Origin: Dokdonella_A sp051958935
GTDB taxonomy: Bacteria > Pseudomonadota > Gammaproteobacteria > Xanthomonadales > Rhodanobacteraceae
Assembly (NCBI RefSeq): GCF_051958935.1
Contig: NZ_JBQCFP010000165.1
Coordinates: 1 to 12,829, forward strand
Reading direction: 5' to 3'
DNA length: 12,829 nucleotides
Positions within the stretch are counted from its first letter, which is position 1. Each line of letters opens with the position of its first letter. Of the stretch, positions 1-7,002 are shown one piece after another. The notes beneath the pieces are model-generated. The model saw only the letters and a program-made list of their open reading frames with translations. It was not told the origin of the DNA and made no database searches. The position numbers were made by a program, and so were the translations under genes.

Positions 1-342
1 GCCGAGGCCATTGAGCACGGCGGGATGCGTCGGGGCGAGCAGCAGCGCCGCCTCCAGCGCTTCGAGCGCCTTGCCGGCGTCGCCGCCGGCGAGGCGCACG
101 CTCACGAGGTTGCACAGCACGTCGACCGAGCGCGGCGCGCGCGCGCGCGCGGCTTCCAGCGCGATGAGCGCGTCCGCGCCGCGACCGAGCTGGAACAATG
201 CGATGCCGTGCAGGCGCGCGGCTTCGGCGTCGTCCGGCACGCGCGCGCGCAGGCGTTGCGCTTCGCCGGCGGCGAGGTCGGGACGACCGCTCGCGACGAG
301 TTCGGCGATGCGGTCGAGTTCGGCGGTGACGTCGGCGGGCAT
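1..342 (-). CDS. TPR-repeat protein, N-terminal part (runs off the left edge)
   Basis: Reading the minus strand from the ATG at 342 gives 114 codons with no stop up to the window edge, so the C-terminus is missing. The protein is mostly alpha-helical and Ala/Leu/Arg-rich. Two units of about 34 residues fit tetratricopeptide repeats: residues about 40-73 (core LHGIALFQLGRGADALIALE, then RAP) and about 74-107 (CNLVSVRLAGGDAGKALEAL, then APTHP). A weaker helical unit comes before them (residues 7-36). No signal peptide is visible, so the sequenced part is probably cytoplasmic. A GAGGA lies about 10 bases upstream of the ATG and supports this start. TPR units mediate protein-protein contacts. The full protein could be a plain TPR adaptor or carry an enzymatic C-terminal domain such as a sulfotransferase, which cannot be decided here. 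It is transcribed divergently from the neighbouring secreted-protein gene. A (GC)8 run at about 135-150 lies inside the reading frame. Confidence 0.72.
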   Translation of the reverse strand, partial: MPADVTAELDRIAELVASGRPDLAAGEAQRLRARVPDDAEAARLHGIALFQLGRGADALIALEAARARAPRSVDVLCNLVSVRLAGGDAGKALEALEAALLLAPTHPAVLNGLG

Positions 343-463
343 GGCCCGACATCCTCGCATGCCGGCGCAACCGTCGGCCATGATCGCATCGTGCGCGAGC
401 TGCCGCTGGCGACGCGTCGTGGCACCATGCACGAATGGTCCCGCGCTCGTGGCGGGCGCACGG
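343..463. other. Divergent intergenic region
   Basis: These 121 bases separate the minus-strand TPR gene from the first plus-strand secreted-protein gene, so they should hold both promoters. I could not find a convincing -35/-10 pair in either direction. CATGAT near 379-384 is at best a weak -10-like hexamer. An open reading frame runs through the gap in the frame of the plus-strand gene, but its composition matches an out-of-frame shadow of the TPR gene. Confidence 0.4.
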
Positions 464-2389
464 ATGTCGACCTGCATGAGACCCGGATGGTGGCTCGTCT
501 TCGCCTTCGCTTGCGCGTGCTGCGCGATGTCGATCGACGTGGTGCGTGCGGCGGACCCGGTGCGTGTGCACGTATCGGCGGGCAGCGCCGATGTGTCGTT
601 GAACCCCGATGCGCTCGCCGCGATCGGCGTGCGCATCGCGGCGATCGAACGCGCACGCACGCACCAGGCCGGCAAGGCCGGCAGCGCGCACGAGACGGCG
701 AGTTTCGATGCCGCGCCGGATGGGCGCCTCGAACTGCGCGTGCGGGACGGCCTCGTCGCGGGACTCGGCGAGGGCGCGCTGCGCTATGCCGGCGGCATCG
801 TGTTCGAGGCCGGCGAGGTGAAGGCGGACCTTCGCGGTTTCGCGATCCGCGCCGCCGGCAGCGGCGCCATGGACGTCGCGATCGCAGACGCCGGCGGCAT
901 CGTGTGGCTCGTGGCCGACCACGCGCACTACGACGTGACGACACACGTGCCGGCAGAACTTTCGGTGCGACAGATGGACCTGCGCATCGCACCGGCATTC
1001 GCCGCCGCGCTCGGGCGATCGCCGCTCGCGGGCCGCGTGATCGGCACGCTCGCGTTCCGCGCCGTGCTGGACGCCGCCGATGCCAAGGCGATCGCCGGCG
1101 GCCACTGCGACGCCCCGTGGCCGGCGCCGGGCCGGCTCACCAACATCCGGCTCAGCTATTCCAATCTCAGCGGCTTCTGGGATTCGATCTACGTGCCGCG
1201 CTGCGGCCTGCCGCCGCTGCCGGACGGCGGCGCGTGCACGGCCGACAGCACCCGCGGCAAGGTCGTGATCAGCGCCGACGCGAGCCTGCGCAACGTCGGC
1301 GAGACGGCGGTGGCGTGGTATGCGCACTTCAGCGGCGAACATCCGCCGTACGGCAACGACCAGCACCCGTTCCTCGTGTGGAATCTTTATCGCATCAACG
1401 GCGACGGACGCATCCGGCAGGTCGGCGTGTCCGCCGCCAAGCACGCGTTCTTCTCGATCAACGAGCGCTGTCGCTGCGCGGGCGGCAGCGTGTTCTGGCC
1501 CGGCTGCGAGGACATTTATTCGGCGAGCAGCAACGACAACGGCAGCGGCAACGGCGAGCAGAATCTCGCGCCGCGCTCGGAGATCGTCCCGTTCACCGGT
1601 CAGTGGGCGCGCTGCGGCTCGGTGTGGGACCGCGACTGCGACGGGCGCATGGATCCGGGCAGCGGCGCGCAGGACCTCTACCGCTATCGCATGCTCGTCG
1701 ACGAGAGCGACCTGCTGCCGCCGCTCGCGACTGGCGCGCGCTATTTCTTCGAGTACTGGTACGTCGTGCGCGACGACGCCGACGTCTACGACACGATGGG
1801 TTACCGCGAGATCCGCCCGCGCAAGAACGGTGCGGCATGGCAGGTCGAGCTCGTCGGCGCCGGCGCCGACGCTCCTGGTTTCTTCCTCGGGCCCGTGCTG
1901 AACCGCTGGGTCGATCCCGCGCACGAGGACGCGACGCGCACGAATCGCGAGCTGCGCACGCCACACGGACGCGCGCGCGTGGCCGCGATGGCAACGGACC
2001 TCGGAGGCGGGCGCTGGCGCTACCAGTACGGCGTCATGAACCTCGACTTCGCGCTCGTGCGGATCGATCCGCGCCACCCGCAGGAGCCGAAACTCGCACT
2101 GCTCGACAGCCATGGCTTCTCGTCATTCGGCGTGCCGCTGGCGAACGGCGCGGCGATCGAGTCGGCGCGCTTCGACGACACCGATTCGGCGAGCGCCAAT
2201 GACTGGACCGTGCGCGCGGGCGAAGGCCACCTCGCATGGACGGCCGCATCGACGCGCGACGCGCTGGCCTGGGGAACGCTGTACCGGTTCGAGTTCGTCG
2301 CGCGCGCCGCCCCGCGCGTGGGCAAGGTGGCGATCGGGGCCGGCGAAGCCGCGCGCTACACGGTCGATGCGATCGTCCCCGGTCGCTGA
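464..2389 (+). CDS. Secreted protein A1, uncharacterised family (paralogue of 4759-6741)
   Basis: From ATG 464 the product is 641 aa. It starts with a signal peptide: one Arg, a hydrophobic Trp/Phe/Ala/Cys core, and likely cleavage after VRA near residue 29, before ADPVRV. ATG 476 is an equally possible start. The open frame extends upstream to 11, but that part overlaps the TPR gene. The mature protein has a beta-rich N-terminal half (about 30-235). The conserved block follows: DQHPFLVWNLYR (299-310), KHAF (326-329), a Cys-rich stretch (about 335-352), APRSEI (369-374) and an acidic loop with D389, D391, D393 and G394 resembling a DxDxDG calcium loop. The end is again beta-rich. From memory, the pattern WNLYR...QVG.S..KHAF...C..C...GC.D.YS..N...PRSEI recurs in uncharacterised exported proteins of Planctomycetes and Proteobacteria. 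No enzyme motif is recognised. It pairs with the cytochrome gene downstream, and the same pairing repeats with A2/B2, so a role as partner of the cytochrome is inferred. Confidence 0.82.
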   Translation: MSTCMRPGWWLVFAFACACCAMSIDVVRAADPVRVHVSAGSADVSLNPDALAAIGVRIAAIERARTHQAGKAGSAHETASFDAAPDGRLELRVRDGLVAGLGEGALRYAGGIVFEAGEVKADLRGFAIRAAGSGAMDVAIADAGGIVWLVADHAHYDVTTHVPAELSVRQMDLRIAPAFAAALGRSPLAGRVIGTLAFRAVLDAADAKAIAGGHCDAPWPAPGRLTNIRLSYSNLSGFWDSIYVPRCGLPPLPDGGACTADSTRGKVVISADASLRNVGETAVAWYAHFSGEHPPYGNDQHPFLVWNLYRINGDGRIRQVGVSAAKHAFFSINERCRCAGGSVFWPGCEDIYSASSNDNGSGNGEQNLAPRSEIVPFTGQWARCGSVWDRDCDGRMDPGSGAQDLYRYRMLVDESDLLPPLATGARYFFEYWYVVRDDADVYDTMGYREIRPRKNGAAWQVELVGAGADAPGFFLGPVLNRWVDPAHEDATRTNRELRTPHGRARVAAMATDLGGGRWRYQYGVMNLDFALVRIDPRHPQEPKLALLDSHGFSSFGVPLANGAAIESARFDDTDSASANDWTVRAGEGHLAWTAASTRDALAWGTLYRFEFVARAAPRVGKVAIGAGEAARYTVDAIVPGR

Positions 2390-2424
2390 GCGCTCGGCGA
2401 CCGCGCAGCGATCCGCACCTGCTG

Positions 2425-2433
2425 TGCTAGCCT
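2425..2433 (+). promoter_or_regulatory. Candidate extended -10 element upstream of cytochrome B1
   Basis: TG-C-TAGCCT fits an extended -10 (TGn plus hexamer), though the hexamer matches TATAAT at only three positions and no -35 box is visible. A close relative, TG-C-TAGATT, sits at 4620-4628 before gene A2. Both are preceded by G and followed within a few bases by TTCG or TCG. The rest of the 2390-2595 gap (206 bases) shows no credible gene and no clear terminator for A1. A transcript starting here would have a leader of about 155 bases before ATG 2596. Confidence 0.3.
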
Positions 2434-2595
2434 TCGGGGCTGGCGATGCCATGGGGATGGCATGGACGCTGCGCGCACGAGGGTTGGCTCCGCATCATCG
2501 CGGTCGACCCGACCGCCGCCCAGGCACAGGAGTGGACTGCCCCGTCGCGCTGCCGCTGGGAACTTCCGCAATCGCTCCGGATTGGTGTGCATGAC

Positions 2596-4554
2596 ATGAC
2601 TGCAACCGCCTCACTGCTCGCACGACGGGCATTCCTCGTGTTCTCGCTCGTCCTTGCCTGCAGCGTGGCGCGTCCCGCCTTGGCCGCGGATGGTCACGAC
2701 TGGCTCGACGTTTCCAAGAGGCTCGCCCATCTCGGCGGCGGCGTCGATTTCACGCCGCACGGCACCCAGCCCGGCCTGTTCAACGACCTCATCTACGCCG
2801 ACAACTGCGCGAGCTGCCATCGCGGCAACAACACGGTGCAGGAGCCGACTCAGACGACGTACCGGCCTTATTCGACCTGGGCCGGTTCGATGATGGCCAA
2901 TGCCACGCGCGACCCGCTGTTCTGGGCCGCGCTCGACGTCGCCAACCACGACGTCCCCGGTGCGGGCGATTTCTGCCTGCGTTGCCACACCTCGCGTGGC
3001 TGGTACGGCGGGCGCGTGGTGAAGGGCGCGTTCGGTGCGGCCAACGACCCGACGCTCGGCAGCGCGGGCTGCCTGCTCGCGGGCAAGTACGATTCCGCCG
3101 ACGACCTCGACTCCGACTTCGGCGGTACGACCTGTCATTTCTGCCATCGCCTCATGCCGCAGGGCCCGCTCGGCGAACCCGGCTACATCGGCAATGCGAA
3201 CGCGTGGGTCGACGACGACCAGTGCGAGACCACCGGCGACTTCGAACCCTGCCGGCGCGGGCCCTACACCTACAGCGGATCGCAGCCGCCGCATGCGTGG
3301 GCGCAATCGTCCTACCATGCACAGAGCGAGATCTGCGGACTCTGCCATGACGTGAGCACGCCCGATACGTCGAACGGTCCGCTGAAGACGCTCAAGCTCG
3401 CCAATGGCACCGACACCGGCCTGCCGTTCCCGATCGAACGCACGTTCTCCGAATGGCAGCAGAGCCAGTACGCGCAGGCCCCGCAACAGACCTGCCAGGC
3501 CTGCCACATGCCGATGAGCGAAGATCCGGATGCGAGCGCCTGCATCTTCACCGGGTTCCCCGATCGCACCGGGAACCTGCCCGTGCATGCGTTCGCCGGC
3601 GGCAACACGTGGGTGCCCGGCATCATCAAGGGCCAGTACGGCGACGGCATCGTCGCCAACGGCGGCATCGACCGCGCGGGGTCGTTTGACCAGACCACGG
3701 CATGGGCGAAGCAGATGCTCGCCGGCGCCGCGACGTTGGCGACGACGATCCAGGACTACACGCCGCCGAGCGGTTCGACGCCCGGCGCGATGACCGTGCA
3801 GGTCAAGGTGACCAATCTGAGTGGCCACAAGCTGCCGAGCGGCTACTCCGAAGGGCGCCGCATGTGGCTCAATCTGCAGGTGCGCGACGCCGCCAACGCC
3901 CTCGTGTTCGAAAGCGCCGCCTACGACGGCACGCACGCGACGCTGACCCGCGATCCGCAGGCGCGCATCTACGAAGTGCTCCAGGGCATCTACAACCACA
4001 ACGGCACCAATGCCTGCGATGTCGCGGATGGCGCCGGCAAGGCGATGTTCCACTTCGTGCTGAACGACTGCATCGCCAAGGACAACCGCATCCCGCCGCT
4101 GGGCTTCCGGCCGGCGACGAGCGGGGACCCGAACGGCTACACCCTGCGTCCGGTCGGCGCGAACTATCCGGAGACGTCACCGGGTTCGGGCGTGCTCGTC
4201 AACTACGACACCGTGCCGTACGCGATCACCGTTCCGGCCGGGACCGCCGGCCCGCTGACCGTCACGGCGCGCCTGTACTTCCAGACGTCGAGCCGCGACT
4301 ACATCGAATTCCTGCGAGATCAGGCTGCCGCGAACGGCACCGCCGCCGAAAACACGATGTGCGCGAGCGGGCCCGGACGGCCGTTCGAGGTCGGACCGCA
4401 GGACCGGACCCGTGGCCAGTACATGTACGACCTCTGGAGCGGTGCGGAGGCGGGCGACCGCCTGTTCGCCGACGGATTCGACGGCGTGCTGCCCTCGTTC
4501 TATGGCAAATCGCCGCCCGAACTCATGCAGTCGGCGAGCGCGACCACGCCCTGA
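2596..4554 (+). CDS. Exported pentahaem cytochrome c, B1
   Basis: The product is 652 aa from ATG 2596, chosen because it gives a clean signal peptide (Arg-Arg, hydrophobic core, cleavage after ALA near residue 30). The frame is open further upstream to 2446, but without a signal-like start. Five CxxCH haem motifs lie at residues 71 (CASCH), 127 (CLRCH), 180 (CHFCH), 247 (CGLCH) and 300 (CQACH), so the protein should bind five c-type haems in the periplasm or outside the cell. Blocks such as STWAGSMMANATRDPLFW and DFCLRCHTSRGWYGGR recall the cytochrome c554-like multihaem family. Residues about 395-610 lack haem motifs and look like a beta-sandwich, beginning VTNLSGHKLPSGYSEGRRMW with H411. 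Near the C-terminus LFADGFD (623-629) lies in an insertion absent from B2. It follows A1 by 206 bases. Function is inferred as electron transfer. Substrate reduction or oxidation at a haem is possible but not shown. Confidence 0.88.
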   Translation: MTATASLLARRAFLVFSLVLACSVARPALAADGHDWLDVSKRLAHLGGGVDFTPHGTQPGLFNDLIYADNCASCHRGNNTVQEPTQTTYRPYSTWAGSMMANATRDPLFWAALDVANHDVPGAGDFCLRCHTSRGWYGGRVVKGAFGAANDPTLGSAGCLLAGKYDSADDLDSDFGGTTCHFCHRLMPQGPLGEPGYIGNANAWVDDDQCETTGDFEPCRRGPYTYSGSQPPHAWAQSSYHAQSEICGLCHDVSTPDTSNGPLKTLKLANGTDTGLPFPIERTFSEWQQSQYAQAPQQTCQACHMPMSEDPDASACIFTGFPDRTGNLPVHAFAGGNTWVPGIIKGQYGDGIVANGGIDRAGSFDQTTAWAKQMLAGAATLATTIQDYTPPSGSTPGAMTVQVKVTNLSGHKLPSGYSEGRRMWLNLQVRDAANALVFESAAYDGTHATLTRDPQARIYEVLQGIYNHNGTNACDVADGAGKAMFHFVLNDCIAKDNRIPPLGFRPATSGDPNGYTLRPVGANYPETSPGSGVLVNYDTVPYAITVPAGTAGPLTVTARLYFQTSSRDYIEFLRDQAAANGTAAENTMCASGPGRPFEVGPQDRTRGQYMYDLWSGAEAGDRLFADGFDGVLPSFYGKSPPELMQSASATTP

Positions 4555-4619
4555 ACGGGGTACGCCGACAACGGCAGGCCAATAAATGCTGCGCTGCGGC
4601 ACGCAAGCCGCGGCGACAG

Positions 4620-4628
4620 TGCTAGATT
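4620..4628 (+). promoter_or_regulatory. Candidate extended -10 element upstream of gene A2
   Basis: TG-C-TAGATT fits an extended -10, with four of six hexamer positions matching TATAAT. No -35 of TTGACA type is visible 16-18 bases upstream. It shares the core GTGCTAG and a following TCG with the candidate at 2425-2433. The element is central in the 204-base gap between B1 and A2. A transcript starting here would have a leader of about 125 bases containing the hairpin at 4716-4735. Confidence 0.35.
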
Positions 4629-4715
4629 CGAGGTTTGTGCCGCGGAAGTTGCGACCGGTGATCCGGCCGGAGCAGCGCGGCGGCAGGACGCTGCCGACAC
4701 GGCATTGGGCTTGGC

Positions 4716-4735
4716 CCGTCCGCACGAGCGGACGG
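4716..4735 (+). repeat. Perfect inverted repeat in the 5' leader of gene A2
   Basis: CCGTCCGC-ACGA-GCGGACGG forms an 8-base-pair perfect stem with a 4-base loop. It ends 14 bases before the GGGGG Shine-Dalgarno-like run (4750-4754) and 23 bases before ATG 4759. No T tract follows, so it is unlikely to be a classical terminator. It could be a leader hairpin affecting mRNA stability or translation, or a protein-binding palindrome. Nothing in the sequence decides between these. Confidence 0.5.
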
Positions 4736-4758
4736 CCGATCGTTGCTTTGGGGGCTCG

Positions 4759-6741
4759 ATGAAGCGTCTTTTCCTCTCTGTCTGCATCACCATGGCGTGC
4801 ATCTCCGCGGCCAACGCGGGCATCGCCGACCGCGTCGCCAATACCAACGTTCCGGCCGCCCAGTCATGGTCGGCGTGGGGCGGTTCGATGGGCGTACGCT
4901 GGAACTACGACTTGATGGCGAACCTCGGCGTGCGTGTCGAGTCGCGCTCGGGACAGACCCGCGAAACCGATTTCCGCGGCCATGAATGGTTCGGCCTGCG
5001 CGAAGCGGGTGGCCTCGTCTTCAGCGTGCACGATGCGTCGCTGCAGAAGTTCAATGGCGGCTCGCTGACGGTCAACGGCGGCTACGTGCTCGCACTCGCC
5101 GACGGCAGCCGCATCGACCTGCGCAATGCGACGCTGCGCGTGAATGCGAACAATCCGCTCGTGCTCGACCTCGTCTCCACCGACGGCAAGGTGTGGTTCT
5201 TCACCGACCGCCTCATGTTCGAGCTGACCAACGGCAATCGCACGCTGAGCGTGCACACGGCGGACTTGCGCATCACGCGCGAACTGGCCCAGCGGCTGCA
5301 CGCGCCCGAAGCCGAAGGCTGGGGCCTGGGCGATTTCGCGATGAATACCGACGTGACGATCGAAGGCAGCGGTGCCGAACCCAATCGCGTCTGCTCGACC
5401 TACCCGTGGCCGGGCGCGGCCGTGCCGGGCGTACCCGGTGCGACCTACCAGGCCGACCTGTTCATGCAGAACATCTCGATCCAGTCGGTCGGATGCCAGA
5501 GCTGCAGCGGCGCAACCGGCAACGGCATCGCCGGTTTCGCACCGTCCTCGACCCTGCGCAACAACGTCAACGATGGCACCGCGCAGCAGACGATCTCCGA
5601 TCCGCTCGGCACGAGCGCCGCGCTCTACACCGCCGACGTCGCCTGGTTCACCAAGTTCAGCGGCAACAATCCGCCTTACAACAACGACCAGCACCCGTTC
5701 CTGATCTGGAACCTGTACCGCGTGGATGCGAACGGAGGGATCACCCAGGTCGGTCGTTCCGGCGTGAAACATGCGTTCGTCTCCACCAACACCGGTTGCA
5801 CGAGCACTTGCGGCACGTTCGGCGGGCATGCGCTCGGCCTCGGCTGCAGCGACACCTATTCGAGCGGCAACAACGACAGCCCGAGCGACATGGGCCCGCG
5901 CAGCGAGATCATCCCGGCGACCGGCCAATGGGGCCGTTGCGGCTCGATCTTCGACACCAACTGCGACGGTTCGCAGAACAACAGCGGCAACACGAGCTGG
6001 ACGCAGCGCATGAAGGTACCCGAGAAGCGCCTCGCGCACTCGAGCGGCGACGGCGTCAGCTTCCTGTTCGAGTCGTGGTACATCGTTCGCGACGACATCA
6101 ACATCTACAACTCGATGGCGACCGAATCGGTGAATCCGCAGTTCTCCGGTTCGCAATGGGCCCTCACGGGCGCTTCCAACTACCGCCTCGGCGGTGCGAT
6201 CGATCGCTGGGTCGATCCGTCCAACCCGGGGCCGAATGCGCGCACCTCCGAACTCAAGGTTCCGGAGGGACACGCGAAGCTCGCGGTGAAGGTCACCGAT
6301 CTCGGCGGCGGCCGCTGGCGTTACAACTACGCGGTGATGAACTTCGACTTCGCGCGGGCGGAGACCCAGGGCGCCGAGCCGAACCTGCGCGTGCTCAGCA
6401 ACAAGGGCTTCGACGCGTTCAGCGTGCCCGTGCCGGCGAACGTGCGTCTGCAGGGCACGACGTCGGATCTCGGCGAAAGCGACCCGTCGCTTCGCTGGAG
6501 CCAAACCGTCGCGAACGGCCAGCTGACCTGGAGCGCCAGCGCGAGTGCTCCGGTGTTCGGCGGTCCTTCGACGACGCCGGCAACGTTGCCCACGCTGGAC
6601 TGGGGCACGCTGTACTCGTTCTCGTTCATCACGACCTCCGCCCCGGTGGAAGGCTCCGCGACGCTGCACGTCGCGCAGGCCGGCACGCCGGCCTCGTACG
6701 AGCTCGCGACGCTCGTGCCCGGCGGGGCAAGCCAACGCTGA
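4759..6741 (+). CDS. Secreted protein A2, uncharacterised family (paralogue of 464-2389)
   Basis: ATG 4759 gives 660 aa with a textbook signal peptide (MKR, hydrophobic core, cleavage after ANA near residue 20). A GGGGG run sits 4 bases upstream. An in-frame ATG at 4705 would add 18 polar residues before the signal and is less likely. The protein aligns by eye with A1 over most of its length. The N-terminal half includes FFTDRLMFELTNG and ADLRITRELAQRL, matching A1's ADHAHYDVTTH and MDLRIAPAFAAAL. The conserved block has DQHPFLIWNLYR (310-321), KHAF (337-340), LGLGCSDTYSSGNN, MGPRSEI (378-384) and DTNCDG (399-404, a calcium-loop-like D/N/D/G pattern). The C-terminal half has DLGGGRWRYNYAVMNFDF, shared almost word for word with A1. 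Compared with A1 it carries extra residues around CQSCSG (about 255), a CxxC without the haem His. No catalytic motif is recognised. It precedes cytochrome B2, as A1 precedes B1. Confidence 0.88.
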   Translation: MKRLFLSVCITMACISAANAGIADRVANTNVPAAQSWSAWGGSMGVRWNYDLMANLGVRVESRSGQTRETDFRGHEWFGLREAGGLVFSVHDASLQKFNGGSLTVNGGYVLALADGSRIDLRNATLRVNANNPLVLDLVSTDGKVWFFTDRLMFELTNGNRTLSVHTADLRITRELAQRLHAPEAEGWGLGDFAMNTDVTIEGSGAEPNRVCSTYPWPGAAVPGVPGATYQADLFMQNISIQSVGCQSCSGATGNGIAGFAPSSTLRNNVNDGTAQQTISDPLGTSAALYTADVAWFTKFSGNNPPYNNDQHPFLIWNLYRVDANGGITQVGRSGVKHAFVSTNTGCTSTCGTFGGHALGLGCSDTYSSGNNDSPSDMGPRSEIIPATGQWGRCGSIFDTNCDGSQNNSGNTSWTQRMKVPEKRLAHSSGDGVSFLFESWYIVRDDINIYNSMATESVNPQFSGSQWALTGASNYRLGGAIDRWVDPSNPGPNARTSELKVPEGHAKLAVKVTDLGGGRWRYNYAVMNFDFARAETQGAEPNLRVLSNKGFDAFSVPVPANVRLQGTTSDLGESDPSLRWSQTVANGQLTWSASASAPVFGGPSTTPATLPTLDWGTLYSFSFITTSAPVEGSATLHVAQAGTPASYELATLVPGGASQR

Positions 6742-6753
6742 ACGAAGCCGGGC

Positions 6754-6779
6754 TCCCGCCGTGAAGCATCGCGGCGGGA
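6754..6779 (+). terminator. Hairpin after gene A2, possible terminator
   Basis: TCCCGCCG and CGGCGGGA form a perfect 8-base-pair stem around a 10-base loop, starting 12 bases after the A2 stop. No T tract follows, so intrinsic termination is uncertain. It may instead protect the 3' end or cooperate with Rho. The rest of the gap up to the B2 start contains a direct repeat of GGGATGATC (6800-6808 and 6903-6911), a -10-like TACATT at 6836-6841 without a -35 box, and the leader reading frame described separately. Confidence 0.42.
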
Positions 6780-6894
6780 CCATGCCGAGCCGGCGGGGTG
6801 GGATGATCGTCTCGCCCTTGCCGGTGCGGCGCGTGTACATTCGCTCTCTAGCTCTCTCGCGCCGCATCCATCGGCGGGCACCCGCGCGCCGCCG

Positions 6895-6909
6895 TCATCC
6901 TGGGGATGA
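6895..6909 (+). promoter_or_regulatory. Hairpin covering the Shine-Dalgarno of the B2 leader frame
   Basis: TCATCC-TGG-GGATGA is a perfect 6-base-pair stem with a 3-base loop. The GGGGAT stretch at 6902-6907, the best ribosome-binding match in this gap, lies in the loop and 3' arm, followed by ATG 6913. Folding would hide the site. Whether this regulates cytochrome B2 translation is an inference. Confidence 0.3.
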
Positions 6910-6912
6910 TCC

Positions 6913-7002
6913 ATGAAGCACCTGGACCGTGTCGCGCCGTTTGCCGCCCGCACTCCATGCGGCGAAGGCGACGTCTGCGCGGATACCTTCGATGCATCCT
7001 GA
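6913..7002 (+). CDS. Possible 29-residue leader peptide overlapping the B2 start
   Basis: ATG 6913 has the strongest Shine-Dalgarno in the gap (GGGGAT, about 5 bases away) and opens a 29-codon frame: MKHLDRVAPFAARTP, then CGEGDVCADTFDAS, stop TGA at 7000-7002. It overlaps the B2 start codon (ATG 6992) by 11 bases in another frame, an arrangement typical of translational coupling, while B2 itself has only a weak ribosome site. The peptide has no resemblance I recognise and two Cys five residues apart. It may be a non-coding coincidence, since GC-rich DNA opens short frames easily. Confidence 0.25.
   Translation: MKHLDRVAPFAARTPCGEGDVCADTFDAS

Noticed and set aside
135..150. (GC)8 run inside the TPR gene as a phase-variation tract
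   Set aside because: Short GC dinucleotide runs are common in coding DNA of this composition, and the encoded Ala/Arg stretch is normal for the helix. No second evidence of slippage.
11..463. In-frame upstream extension of A1 with several ATG codons
   Set aside because: It overlaps the TPR gene on the opposite strand, is Ala/Ser/Arg-rich like a shadow frame, and would bury the signal peptide 150 residues inside the protein.
25..2202. 725-codon plus-strand frame overlapping A1
   Set aside because: It is extremely Arg-rich low-complexity sequence typical of the wrong frame in high-GC DNA, and it overlaps a gene with a paralogue and a signal peptide.
2446..2595. ATG 2446 as the start of B1
   Set aside because: The added 50 residues have no signal-peptide character, while ATG 2596 starts a normal signal peptide.
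2611..4053. 480-codon minus-strand frame antisense to B1
   Set aside because: It is a mirror of the cytochrome coding frame with no domain of its own.
5494..5508. CQSC in A2 as a haem-binding site
   Set aside because: The residue after the second Cys is Ser, not His, so it is not a CxxCH motif. A1 lacks it too.
4864..6867. 667-codon minus-strand frame antisense to A2
   Set aside because: Arg/Val/Ala-rich with no recognisable domain, and lying opposite a well-supported gene. Long antisense frames are expected at this GC content.
6929..6991. GTG 6929 as the start of B2
   Set aside because: It would put 21 extra residues before an otherwise complete signal peptide at ATG 6992. It has no good ribosome site.
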